Shown: positions 31,721 to 41,098 of the stretch, piece by piece
Layout: every line of letters begins with the position of its first letter
How positions within the stretch are numbered: position 1 is the stretch's first letter
Assembly (NCBI GenBank): GCA_018401885.1
Contig: JAGYKB010000001.1
Location: forward strand, 310,001 to 374,000
Reading direction: 5' to 3'
DNA: 64,000 nt
Source: Gammaproteobacteria bacterium
Lineage (GTDB): Bacteria > Pseudomonadota > Gammaproteobacteria > Pseudomonadales > Pseudohongiellaceae
The notes under the pieces: generated by a model
Told to the model about the DNA's origin: nothing
Seen by the model: the letters and a program-made list of their open reading frames with translations, nothing else
Databases searched by the model: none
Translations under genes and position numbers: made by a program

Positions 31721-32824
31721 ATGAAGCGACTGTTAATCTGCGCAGACGGCACGTGGGGATCTCCTGAAACAAAACACCCAACCAATGTTGTACTCCTAAC
31801 ACGAGCAATCGCTTCTTTCGGCTATAAGCACGCATCAGTCTCCCCCTCTGCGCAAGGCGAACGCGTCGAACAGATCGTGTTCTATGACTGGGGACTCGGC
31901 GCTGAAGCGGATAAATATCTGAGCGCGGTTACTGGCGCTGGAATCGATAAAAACATCCAAGACTGCTACCGGTTTTTAGTTCATAACTACGAGAAGGACG
32001 ACGAGCTGTTTTTTTTCGGATTCAGTCGTGGAGCCTACACCGTGCGCTCGCTGGCGGGTCTGGTACGCAACACTGGCATAGTAAAATCACTCCATGCCGA
32101 CCGGACACCTCAGGCCTATTCGATGTATCGACGCCGAGGAAAATCTGCGACACCAAATTCCTTGACTGCTGTGAATTTCCGCCGCCTATACAGCCATTCC
32201 GACCGCATTCCGATCAGCTTTATTGGCGTATGGGATACAGTAGGCTCGTTGGGTATACCCGCGCCGTTCTGGGGATCACTCAATAAGCGTAGCTTCCTCT
32301 TTCACGATACCGCCCTCAGCAGTAGCGTAAATACCGCACGTCACGCACTCGCACTCGATGAATACCGGAGCGACTTTGTTCCATGTCTCTGGCAATCTAA
32401 AACAGGTGTCAACCTAAAACAATGGTGGTTTGTAGGCAGTCATAGCGATGTTGGCGGCGGAAAGGCAGAAACTGCACTTAGTGACACACCACTTGCGTGG
32501 CTTGCAGCCGAGGCAGAAACCAAAGGCCTTCGGCTCAACCCCGAATCTGATTTAGTAAAACTCATTACCGATAATGCTTATAACGCTAGCAACACTGATA
32601 ACAGCGACACCCCAAAACGCATCAGTGCTAGGATTCACAACTCTGCACGCGGACTTTTTGCCGCAAGACCAAGGACTACCAGAGAACTAAGCGGCTCCGT
32701 CCATGCGAGCGTAAAGGACTACTGGGAAGACGATGTTGCAAACTATCGAAAAACCGGACGAACTCTCAGTAAACACCTCGAAACTGTCGGAGGCGACTGG
32801 GCGCGTGTTCGTATTGATAACTGA
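31721..32824 (+). CDS. DUF2235 alpha/beta-hydrolase-type protein (Tle1-like fold family)
   Basis: MKRLLICADGTW; FFGFSRGAYTVRSLAGLVRNTGI; WWFVGSHSDVGGG. Confidence 0.85.
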   Translation: MKRLLICADGTWGSPETKHPTNVVLLTRAIASFGYKHASVSPSAQGERVEQIVFYDWGLGAEADKYLSAVTGAGIDKNIQDCYRFLVHNYEKDDELFFFGFSRGAYTVRSLAGLVRNTGIVKSLHADRTPQAYSMYRRRGKSATPNSLTAVNFRRLYSHSDRIPISFIGVWDTVGSLGIPAPFWGSLNKRSFLFHDTALSSSVNTARHALALDEYRSDFVPCLWQSKTGVNLKQWWFVGSHSDVGGGKAETALSDTPLAWLAAEAETKGLRLNPESDLVKLITDNAYNASNTDNSDTPKRISARIHNSARGLFAARPRTTRELSGSVHASVKDYWEDDVANYRKTGRTLSKHLETVGGDWARVRIDN

Positions 32825-32854
32825 AAAAGAGAATCCTCTGCAGGGACAACTGAA

Positions 32855-33499
32855 TTGAATCAATCACGACTAGAGATCGCACAGAGATGGTTCCTGAACC
32901 GTTATCCCGGTGGCTTCGCCCATCCCGAACTCGCATTAATCGGCAAGAAACATCGCTTGGATAAAATGCAGGATTTCGTGAATAACAATTTCACTCAAAA
33001 AAAATTTCGTGCCACCGATGAATTACTCGCCGACTGGGTGAAGCTTGTTAGCCGAGCGTCATTGGTATCTATTTTTGAAAAACCAAAATTCCGCGACCTA
33101 GTGAATGATCTATCACCAAAAGAAAAGAATCGCATTGCTGCCGGTCTAAAGGCCCAGCTTCATGGCGATCAGCAGAAGGGTTTTGAGCAGATATTACAGG
33201 TATTGCAGTGCTATAAATTTGCCAAATGGTCGATCATTAGTCTCGCTCCAGTCTATGCAAGCCCGCAAGAGGAAGTCTTTGTAAAACCGACTACCGCAAA
33301 AGGCATCATCAGTTTCTTGGAGCTCGACAATCTCGTGTATCGCCCTCAACCGAGTTGGGCATTCTATTGCGAATTCAGACGTCAGATCGCGCACATGCGC
33401 GCATTGGTTGACCCTTGCATTGCACCTAACAATCTCGCCTTCACCGGCTTTTTGATGCTTTCGCTACAGGCCACGGCGGATCTGGCTAGCATTCGCTAG
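32855..33499 (+). CDS. Hypothetical protein downstream of DUF2235 gene
   Basis: 214-aa open frame, TTG start, 30 nt after DUF2235 stop; no recognised domain. Confidence 0.5.
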   Translation: MNQSRLEIAQRWFLNRYPGGFAHPELALIGKKHRLDKMQDFVNNNFTQKKFRATDELLADWVKLVSRASLVSIFEKPKFRDLVNDLSPKEKNRIAAGLKAQLHGDQQKGFEQILQVLQCYKFAKWSIISLAPVYASPQEEVFVKPTTAKGIISFLELDNLVYRPQPSWAFYCEFRRQIAHMRALVDPCIAPNNLAFTGFLMLSLQATADLASIR

Positions 33500-33673
33500 A
33501 GACGACTCTTCATGGCGATAACCCCGTGGAGACTCAATCTTGAGGTGACACCCCCTTCAATGCCCTTCCTCCTTCTGCCTTCTGGAATGAACAATAATTT
33601 TTATTATCTAAGGATTGCACACCCGCGTGACGATGCTATGCTCACGTAATAATAATAGAAAGCGAGAGTAGCT

Positions 33674-34600
33674 ATGGTTTTCTCATCACTATTCGATAAC
33701 GCTCAGCAGCCGCGTCATCAATCTGCGTACAAGCTTGCATCCGCGATATCGACCGAATCTAGTCAACCCCAACCTTGCGATTTTGGCTCTCGTTTCTCAT
33801 TGCACTACATAACTAGATGGCTCTGGCCTCTCTTAGTTTTGAATCTATTTCTGGTCAGTGATGGGCTGGCTGAGGATGCGGGAAATCTCTACAACACCAA
33901 CTTCGATATTAATGCGGGCCGAAGCTATTTCGAGAAGCAGTGCTCTCGCTGCCACGGGTTTGACGCCCGCGGCAACGATGAGGTTGGCGCACCGAATCTC
34001 ACAGGACGATTAACGCGAGCGAGCAGTAGCGCTGGCATCTATACAATTCTACGAGAAGGAATTAGCGGTACTGCGATGATGGCGGTCGATCCACAGGTGC
34101 CGGACTCACAGCTCTGGCAGCTAGCTGCCTATATAGAGTCTCTCAGCCGCGAGTCTGCTAGCATCGCCGTAAGAGGATCAGCCGAGGTAGGCAGGGCTCT
34201 TTTTAATGAGGTCGGTGAATGCCTTGATTGTCATATGCTTAACGGCAAAGGTGGCAGACTCGGCCCAGATTTAAGCAACATTGGCAGCGACCTCAGCCCT
34301 GATGAACTTACGCTCGCGTTAATCGACCCTAGTGAGAAAGTGGCACCGCGCTGGTGGTCGCTCACGCTGGAGGACAAAAACGGCGTGAGCCGAAGCGGCC
34401 TGCGCATGAACGAAGATAGTTTTTCTGTAAGAATTATGGATGCTGATTCTCAGCTCTGGTCCTATCCTCGCTCTGCCCTGCGCCGCGTTGTCCGCAGCGA
34501 AGAATCTACTATGCCAAGTTACGCCGCGAGGTTTAGTGACACACAGATTGATGACCTTGTCGCCTTTCTTTATTCACTTAGGCCGGAGACTACACCATGA
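33674..34600 (+). CDS. Secreted cytochrome c with two CxxCH sites
   Basis: QCSRCHGFDARGND and ECLDCHMLNGKGGRLGPDLSNIG. Confidence 0.88.
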   Translation: MVFSSLFDNAQQPRHQSAYKLASAISTESSQPQPCDFGSRFSLHYITRWLWPLLVLNLFLVSDGLAEDAGNLYNTNFDINAGRSYFEKQCSRCHGFDARGNDEVGAPNLTGRLTRASSSAGIYTILREGISGTAMMAVDPQVPDSQLWQLAAYIESLSRESASIAVRGSAEVGRALFNEVGECLDCHMLNGKGGRLGPDLSNIGSDLSPDELTLALIDPSEKVAPRWWSLTLEDKNGVSRSGLRMNEDSFSVRIMDADSQLWSYPRSALRRVVRSEESTMPSYAARFSDTQIDDLVAFLYSLRPETTP

Positions 34601-36315
34601 ATCAGCAACAAGATGTAAGACTCACACCCACACCGAAAGTGTCTGGTACACGCAGTGGCAGACGCTTGATTGGGTTCGAGAGCGCTCTGTTTTTCATTCT
34701 CTTGTTCTGTACGATTTCAGCGCAGGCACAGCAGGTGGCTGAAGAAACCTTCGCGACCGTCATCACACCCGCTTTTGACACCATTACTTGGGAACGCCTT
34801 GTTGCAGCCGATGAAGAACCGCAAAACTGGTTAAGTTATTCAGGCACTCACTCCTCACAGCGATACAGCAAGCTCGACTCGATAAATCGCAGCAACGTTG
34901 GCCAACTCGAAATGAAATGGGCTTATCAAATACCCGTAATTGATCGCGCGGAAACTGTTCCGCTCGTGGTTGACGGCATAATGTTTATCACCGAAGCACC
35001 GAGCAATGTGGTTGCTGTCGATGCCCGAACTGGGCGCGAATATTGGCGTTTTGATTATCAGATTCCTGAAGATATTCGCATCTGTTGCGGCCGCAATAAT
35101 CGGGGCGTGGCTATTCTTGGCGAAACTCTATTCATGAGCACTCTGGACGCCCATTTAGTTGCGATCGACGCCCGCACGGGCAACCTGCTATGGGATGTAG
35201 AAGTCGCCGACTACAAGGCAGGCTATTCGAAGACGGCTGCGCCCTTAATTGTAAAAGACAAAGTCGTTACAGGTATCGCTGGCGGGGAATATGGGATTCG
35301 CGGCTTCATTGACGCCTACGATGCCGAAACCGGCGAACTTGCTTGGCGTACCTATGCGATTCCAGGCGAGGGCGAACCCGGAAACGAAACGTGGTCTGAC
35401 GATTCGTGGAAGACTGGCGGAGCGGCTACGTGGCTCACCGGATCGTATGATGCCGATCTCAATTTAATTTACTGGGGTACGGGCAACCCCGGCCCCGATT
35501 GGAATGGCGATGTCAGGCTCGGCGACAACCTTTACTCAGACTCGGTCCTCGCTCTCAACGGTGATACCGGTGCGATAGATTGGCATTTTCAATTTACACC
35601 GCACGACGTGCATGACTACGACTCAATCCAAATACCTATACTCGCCGACATAGAGATCGATGGCCGGACTCGCAACGCGATGCTGTGGGCAAATCGTAAT
35701 GGTTTCTACTACACGCTCGACCGCCAAACCGGCGAGTTCATTAAAGGCAAAGCCTATGCAACTCAAACTTGGGCACAGGGGCTCGACGCAGCTGGGCGCC
35801 CCATCCGAGTGCCAGGCATGGCGCCGTCCTACGAAGGCACGCTGGTCGCGCCCCCCATCGTCGGTGCAACGAATTGGTATTCGCCAGCTTTCTCACAGCA
35901 AACTGGACTTTTTTATGTGACTGCGTTTGACGGCGAACAGGAGTTTTTTAAACGCGACCAAGACTATGAAGAGGGCGAAAGCTTTACCGGCGGGGTTGGC
36001 CGTTATCTGAAACCTATGGACGCATTCCACAGTGCGATTCGCGCCATAGATCCTACGACCGCCGAAATCGTCTGGGAATTCCCAATCATGCCACGCTCAT
36101 CGGCAGGAATATCAACAAACGCCGGTGGCCTGCTGTTTAGTGGCAGTGCCGACGGCTACTTTTACGCACTCGATGCGGCAACCGGCGATGAACTATGGCA
36201 CACCTCTCTTGGCGCGAGGGTGCATGCTGCGCCGATGACTTTTGCCGTCGACGGTGAGCAATTTGTCACTATAGCCTCGGGCAATGTAGTGTTCACCTTT
36301 GGCTTGCCAGAGTAA
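34597..36315 (+). CDS. PQQ-dependent (quinoprotein) alcohol dehydrogenase
   Basis: Vicinal cysteines RICCGRNNRG; GGEYGIRGFIDAYDAETG; repeated beta-propeller W-motifs; TPHDVHDYDS; ATGA overlap with cytochrome gene. Confidence 0.92.
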   Translation: MNQQQDVRLTPTPKVSGTRSGRRLIGFESALFFILLFCTISAQAQQVAEETFATVITPAFDTITWERLVAADEEPQNWLSYSGTHSSQRYSKLDSINRSNVGQLEMKWAYQIPVIDRAETVPLVVDGIMFITEAPSNVVAVDARTGREYWRFDYQIPEDIRICCGRNNRGVAILGETLFMSTLDAHLVAIDARTGNLLWDVEVADYKAGYSKTAAPLIVKDKVVTGIAGGEYGIRGFIDAYDAETGELAWRTYAIPGEGEPGNETWSDDSWKTGGAATWLTGSYDADLNLIYWGTGNPGPDWNGDVRLGDNLYSDSVLALNGDTGAIDWHFQFTPHDVHDYDSIQIPILADIEIDGRTRNAMLWANRNGFYYTLDRQTGEFIKGKAYATQTWAQGLDAAGRPIRVPGMAPSYEGTLVAPPIVGATNWYSPAFSQQTGLFYVTAFDGEQEFFKRDQDYEEGESFTGGVGRYLKPMDAFHSAIRAIDPTTAEIVWEFPIMPRSSAGISTNAGGLLFSGSADGYFYALDAATGDELWHTSLGARVHAAPMTFAVDGEQFVTIASGNVVFTFGLPE

Positions 36316-36330
36316 GTTGGCGATACTCGG

Positions 36331-37206
36331 TTAGACGAAAGGACGAACCAGTTCTTCACTGACATCCCAGAGGCGCTCGGCGTCGGCGTCAGTTGCATGC
36401 GCCGCGATTTTAACCTTGCGCCGCTTATAAAAATAATTGCCATCGGCATTCACGCTCGCGGAATCGTCCGAGCTCGCCAACCAAATAAATGTGTCTGCAC
36501 CCTTTTCTACGCTCACCATAAAGGGGTAAATGACTACACCAATTGTCCTAGCGAGCAGCCCCCCTTTACGCCATATCGGAGTCCTGACTGCGCCTGGATG
36601 AAACGAACTGCTGACAATATTGTGGTTTCCAACCCTCCGCTGCAACTCACGCGCGGTCAGCAGATTCATTAGCTTAGACCGCCCGTAGGCGGTTAGCGTT
36701 TTATACCCGTTATTCAGTCCAAGGTCGTCAAAATCGAGCGGGCTATTTTCGTGCCCATACGAACTCGTGAATACAACTCTGGCCAAGCCACTGGTTGAAG
36801 CACGTTCTAGCGCCGGCATCAATTTCTTAGTGAGCAAGAATCCAGATAGGTGGTTCGTCACAAAAGTCGTCTCAAAGCCTTCCCGGGTCTCGGTACGTCG
36901 CCCGTTCGCCGAGCCGGCGTTATTGCAAAGCACATCGATTTTCAGAAAGTCCTCTAGCAGTTGATCTGCCAAAGCGCTGACTTCTTCGAGTGAGCTAATA
37001 TCGGCGACGTACAGACGCCCCTGATCATTCCCCGTCTCTTGTTCTATATTGGCGAGCGCGGCGTCTCCTTTCTCTTTGCTTCGACAAATAAGCACGACCC
37101 GCGCGCCCCTTGCCGCGAAGTTCCGAGAAGCTTCGAAGCCTATGCCGCTGTTCGCGCCAGTTACCACATAGACTTTACCTGACAGGTCTTGATCTAACTT
37201 TGCCAT
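36331..37206 (-). CDS. SDR family oxidoreductase
   Basis: VYVVTGANSGIGFEASRNFAARGA; NNAG; YGRSKLMN. Confidence 0.88.
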   Translation of the reverse strand: MAKLDQDLSGKVYVVTGANSGIGFEASRNFAARGARVVLICRSKEKGDAALANIEQETGNDQGRLYVADISSLEEVSALADQLLEDFLKIDVLCNNAGSANGRRTETREGFETTFVTNHLSGFLLTKKLMPALERASTSGLARVVFTSSYGHENSPLDFDDLGLNNGYKTLTAYGRSKLMNLLTARELQRRVGNHNIVSSSFHPGAVRTPIWRKGGLLARTIGVVIYPFMVSVEKGADTFIWLASSDDSASVNADGNYFYKRRKVKIAAHATDADAERLWDVSEELVRPFV

Positions 37207-37356
37207 ACCGTATTTCCTTTCTACTCGATTCCGGAGCTGAAGCACTCTCTGCAATAGTCAACCTTCGCCAGACAGCGCTTGAACTCAGCCGCCCTTAAGG
37301 CTATTTTCCATTAACCGAAAAGGCACATCAAACACAGCACAGGGTCGGATAAAGTC

Positions 37357-37953
37357 ATGAACGCTAAAACTTCAACAAATGCTCAGCACAGTGGCGAGCG
37401 CCAGGCTACCTTTACTCGCTTCGATGAGTGCAGCAAACAAGACGCTGAAATTATTCTCGAGAATTATACGCAATTCGCACAAGAAATACCGACGCGAGTC
37501 CTAGACCATCTGCGTTTACTCGACGGCGATTTTGGCGGATTCAATGTTGATCGCCTTCAACACAGCCTGCAAACCGCCACACGTGCGTTACGTGATGGCC
37601 GAGATGAGGAATACGTGGTTTGCGCTCTGCTTCATGACATTGGCGATACACTTGGTACGTATGATCACGGCGGGCTCGCGGCGGCGATTCTCAAACCGTT
37701 TATAAGCGAGGCTAATCATTGGATGCTTCAGAATCACCCTATCTTCCAAGGCTATTACTACTTCGAACATCTTGGTGGCAACAAAGATGCACGTGAAAAA
37801 TTTGCCGACCACCCTCATTACGAGCACACCAAGGAATTTGTCGAGCTGTACGATATGCCCGCTTTCGACGCCAAATATGACAGCTTGCCTCTCGAGCACT
37901 TCGAGCCGCTCGTCAGACGCGTAATGAGCAAAAATGTCGATGTCGCAGGCTAA
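37357..37953 (+). CDS. HD-domain protein, possible mixed-valent diiron oxygenase type
   Basis: LQHS...CALLHDIGD...DHGGL...NHPIF...YDMPAFD: H-HD-H-H-D ligand order. Confidence 0.7.
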   Translation: MNAKTSTNAQHSGERQATFTRFDECSKQDAEIILENYTQFAQEIPTRVLDHLRLLDGDFGGFNVDRLQHSLQTATRALRDGRDEEYVVCALLHDIGDTLGTYDHGGLAAAILKPFISEANHWMLQNHPIFQGYYYFEHLGGNKDAREKFADHPHYEHTKEFVELYDMPAFDAKYDSLPLEHFEPLVRRVMSKNVDVAG

Positions 37954-38016
37954 CCCATTCCAGCGGTAACACGGCTCTGAATAAACTCTACTAATTACAA
38001 TTCAATCGAGTACCTC

Positions 38017-38631
38017 ATGTCTAAACCACCCAAGAAACGTCAATCAGATTCGTCTACAGAGGCTCACAACGCCAGCATAAGCCGCTTTCCAATTCCGCCC
38101 TTAAGCGCCATGGAGCCAGATATCCGCCAGCGCATAGAGGACGTCCAAGCTAAATCAGGATTTATTCCTAATATTTTTCTTGCACTCGCGCATCGCCCGG
38201 ACGAATTCCGCGCATTTTTTGCATTACATGATTCGCTCGTCGACAAAGATGAAGGACTTAGCAAAGCCGAACGAGAAATGATTATCGTGGTTACTTCTGC
38301 GCTCAATCAGTGTCTCTATTGTGTGATTGCGCATGGCGCAATTTTGCGCATCCGCGCTAAAGACGCACTACTCGCAGACAAGCTTGCGGTTAACTATCTA
38401 AAGGCAGACTTAGAGCCACGACAGCGTGTAATGCTGGATTACGCTAGCAAAGTCTGTATGGCGGCGGACAGCATCGAAGATGAGGATTTCGAGGCGCTAG
38501 AAGAAGCTGGATTCGATCAAGAAGAGATTTGGGATATCGGCGCCATCGCAGCGCTTTTTGCAATGTCCAATCGCCTAGCAAATGTGATGAGCTTGCAGCC
38601 CAACGCTGAATTTTACGCACTAGCGCGGTGA
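38017..38631 (+). CDS. Peroxidase-related / AhpD-like carboxymuconolactone decarboxylase family protein
   Basis: REMIIVVTSALNQCLYCVIAHGA: CxxC..H AhpD-type motif. Confidence 0.85.
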   Translation: MSKPPKKRQSDSSTEAHNASISRFPIPPLSAMEPDIRQRIEDVQAKSGFIPNIFLALAHRPDEFRAFFALHDSLVDKDEGLSKAEREMIIVVTSALNQCLYCVIAHGAILRIRAKDALLADKLAVNYLKADLEPRQRVMLDYASKVCMAADSIEDEDFEALEEAGFDQEEIWDIGAIAALFAMSNRLANVMSLQPNAEFYALAR

Positions 38632-38683
38632 ATAAATTAGAACCGAACAGACACGCAAAGAATCCTCGAGACCTGCAAACTCT

Positions 38684-39514
38684 ATGTCCAACGCCTTTAC
38701 GATAACCGCAATTAACGATGCCACAGAGTCCGAAAACCGCATGCACAGTGATGACGTCGCTGCTCGCTACGGGTTTAAAGGAGCGCTCGTAAGCGGTGTC
38801 AATGTATTTGGCTACATGACCCAGCCGCTCGTTGCCCAATTTGGCGCTCAATGGCTATCGAACACAGGCTTTGACGTGAGATTTCTTTTACCCGCTTACG
38901 AAGGTGATCAGGTATGTGTCAACTCCGCTCCTGCGATAACCCCTGAGCATAAAAATTTACCAGATCGAATCGAGACGCGCGCGTTGAATCAAGCTGGGAC
39001 CACGTTAGCCACTCTTGTCTCCTGGCCACTAGACTTATCAGACTACCCTCGAGCATACGCGATGCGGAAACAGGCGCAGAAAGAAGCGGCGATTTATGCT
39101 CACGATAAACGCCCTCTACTTACGTGGGACGTCATTCAATTAGAAAAGGCAGCGCCTACGTGGCTCTGGACCCCGTCTGCCGAGGACAATGCCCGCCACG
39201 TCGCTGCTCAAAGAGACATGGCAGCCTGCTATCGTGGCCCCGAGGCGTTGATACATCCTTATTTTCTATTGGATACCTGCAACCGTGCGTTGATGCGACT
39301 CTACATACTCCCCGCATGGATTCATGTTGGCACTGTAGGCAGCATGCTTCGTGCAATCAAGATAAATGAGGAAATCGCTGTTGATTGCCAACCGACTGAC
39401 CGTTGGGAGAACAAAGGACATCAGTTCATACGGCTATACATTACGATGTTTTCAGGCAATGACTTGGTCTTTGAAGCTGACCACACAGCTATTTTTAAAA
39501 TTGCTGAAAAATAG
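38684..39514 (+). CDS. MaoC/hotdog-like domain protein
   Basis: HSDDVAARYGFKGALVSGVNVFGYMTQPL; hotdog-like C-terminal segment. Confidence 0.55.
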   Translation: MSNAFTITAINDATESENRMHSDDVAARYGFKGALVSGVNVFGYMTQPLVAQFGAQWLSNTGFDVRFLLPAYEGDQVCVNSAPAITPEHKNLPDRIETRALNQAGTTLATLVSWPLDLSDYPRAYAMRKQAQKEAAIYAHDKRPLLTWDVIQLEKAAPTWLWTPSAEDNARHVAAQRDMAACYRGPEALIHPYFLLDTCNRALMRLYILPAWIHVGTVGSMLRAIKINEEIAVDCQPTDRWENKGHQFIRLYITMFSGNDLVFEADHTAIFKIAEK

Positions 39515-39606
39515 CTAAGTAACAAGCTAAGAAAGAGCTTATAAGCCACTTAAATCGCGCGTTGTTAGCGTTGCCCCCCTGTCCAGATTTTATGAAGGAG
39601 ACACTC

Positions 39607-41007
39607 ATGTTGAGCCTTTCTACTCGAACACTCACCGCTCACTTTCAATCGATGCGTCCGCGGGCAAGTAATATCCTCGCGATAATGCTGCTCAGCGCAC
39701 TGCCCTTCATGAGCACTGTCACACAAGGTGCAGACAGCATTGCAGACCGAATCCTCCCCCTGCGCGATCGGGCTGCGCTGCAGGACGACATCATCGCCGA
39801 CCGCCTCGACACCCTGATCCCGATGCTCATGCGGCGCGAAGGAATCGGCGCTTGGGTATTAATTGCTCGCGAATACAATGAAGACCCCATAGTCAAAACT
39901 ATGCTACCGGCCACCTGGCTTAATGCTCGCCGCAGAACGGTGCTTTTATTCATAGATCGAGGCGAGGAACTTGGGGTAGAACGTATGGCTGTTGCGCGCT
40001 ATGCGGTAGGCGATCTCTTTCCCGGGGTATGGAACCCAGAAGAGCAGCCCGATCAATACGCGAAAATTGCGGAAATACTCAGCGCTGCAAACCCTAAAAA
40101 TATTGCACTTAATTTTTCGAACGACTACGCGCTCGCCGATGGGCTAACCTATTCTGAGCAGCGCGATTTCAGCGCCGCATTGCCGACATTTCTGCGCGAG
40201 AAAATAGTGTCCTCCGAACCACTCGCAGTCGCATGGCTTGAGACGCGCACCGAAAGAGAAATGGCCGTTTACGCCGGCGTGATGGCGATTGCTCATGATA
40301 TTATCGCCGAAGGTTTTTCGCGCGCAGCCATCACGCCTGGCAAAACCAACGCGGAAGATCTCGAATGGTGGTTTCGACAGCGAGTGAATGACTTAGGACT
40401 CACGACTTGGTTCCACAACAGCATAGAGATCGAGCGTCCTCAAAGCGCTACCGATGCACTTATCGCACAAGGGGCGGCACTCGATATTATCTATCCTGGC
40501 GATCATGTACATATCGATTTCGGCATTAGCTATTTGAATTTACAAACAGACACACAACAAAACGCGTACATTTTAAGACCTGGAGAGAACGAGGCGCCTG
40601 AGCATCTGCAGAGGGCGCTTGCTGAAGGCAATGCGCTACAGGATATTCTGACGTCAAATTTTAAGTTAGGTCGCTCGGGCAATGAGATACTCGCCCGCAG
40701 CAGAGAGCAGGCAATCGCCCTAGGCCTGTCTCCAATAATCTATACCCACCCCATTGGCTTGCACGGACACGCCGCAGGAACGACCATTGGTATGTGGGAT
40801 AAACAAGGGGGCGTCCCCGGCAGCGGTGACTATGCGATGCAGCCCAACACCGCCTACTCCATAGAACTAACCGCCGAGGTGAATCTTGCTGAATGGGGTG
40901 ATTCCCCCATGAAAATGAAGCTCGAGCAGAATGGTTTTTTCAACGGAGAGACATTCAGTTATATTCAACCAAGACAAACACGCTATCACCTCGTTACAAG
41001 CGATTAG
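39607..41007 (+). CDS. M24 family metallopeptidase
   Basis: Signal peptide; HVHIDFGISYLNLQTDTQQNAYIL; THPIGLHGHAAGTTIGMWD; YSIELTAEV. Confidence 0.85.
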   Translation: MLSLSTRTLTAHFQSMRPRASNILAIMLLSALPFMSTVTQGADSIADRILPLRDRAALQDDIIADRLDTLIPMLMRREGIGAWVLIAREYNEDPIVKTMLPATWLNARRRTVLLFIDRGEELGVERMAVARYAVGDLFPGVWNPEEQPDQYAKIAEILSAANPKNIALNFSNDYALADGLTYSEQRDFSAALPTFLREKIVSSEPLAVAWLETRTEREMAVYAGVMAIAHDIIAEGFSRAAITPGKTNAEDLEWWFRQRVNDLGLTTWFHNSIEIERPQSATDALIAQGAALDIIYPGDHVHIDFGISYLNLQTDTQQNAYILRPGENEAPEHLQRALAEGNALQDILTSNFKLGRSGNEILARSREQAIALGLSPIIYTHPIGLHGHAAGTTIGMWDKQGGVPGSGDYAMQPNTAYSIELTAEVNLAEWGDSPMKMKLEQNGFFNGETFSYIQPRQTRYHLVTSD

Positions 41008-41098
41008 TCCCCGCGACCCCACTATACGAGCTGCCTCGCGTAGGGTAGATTAGAAAGCTAAATTGTTAAACCATGGCGTCGAATCGATTAATCATTGA

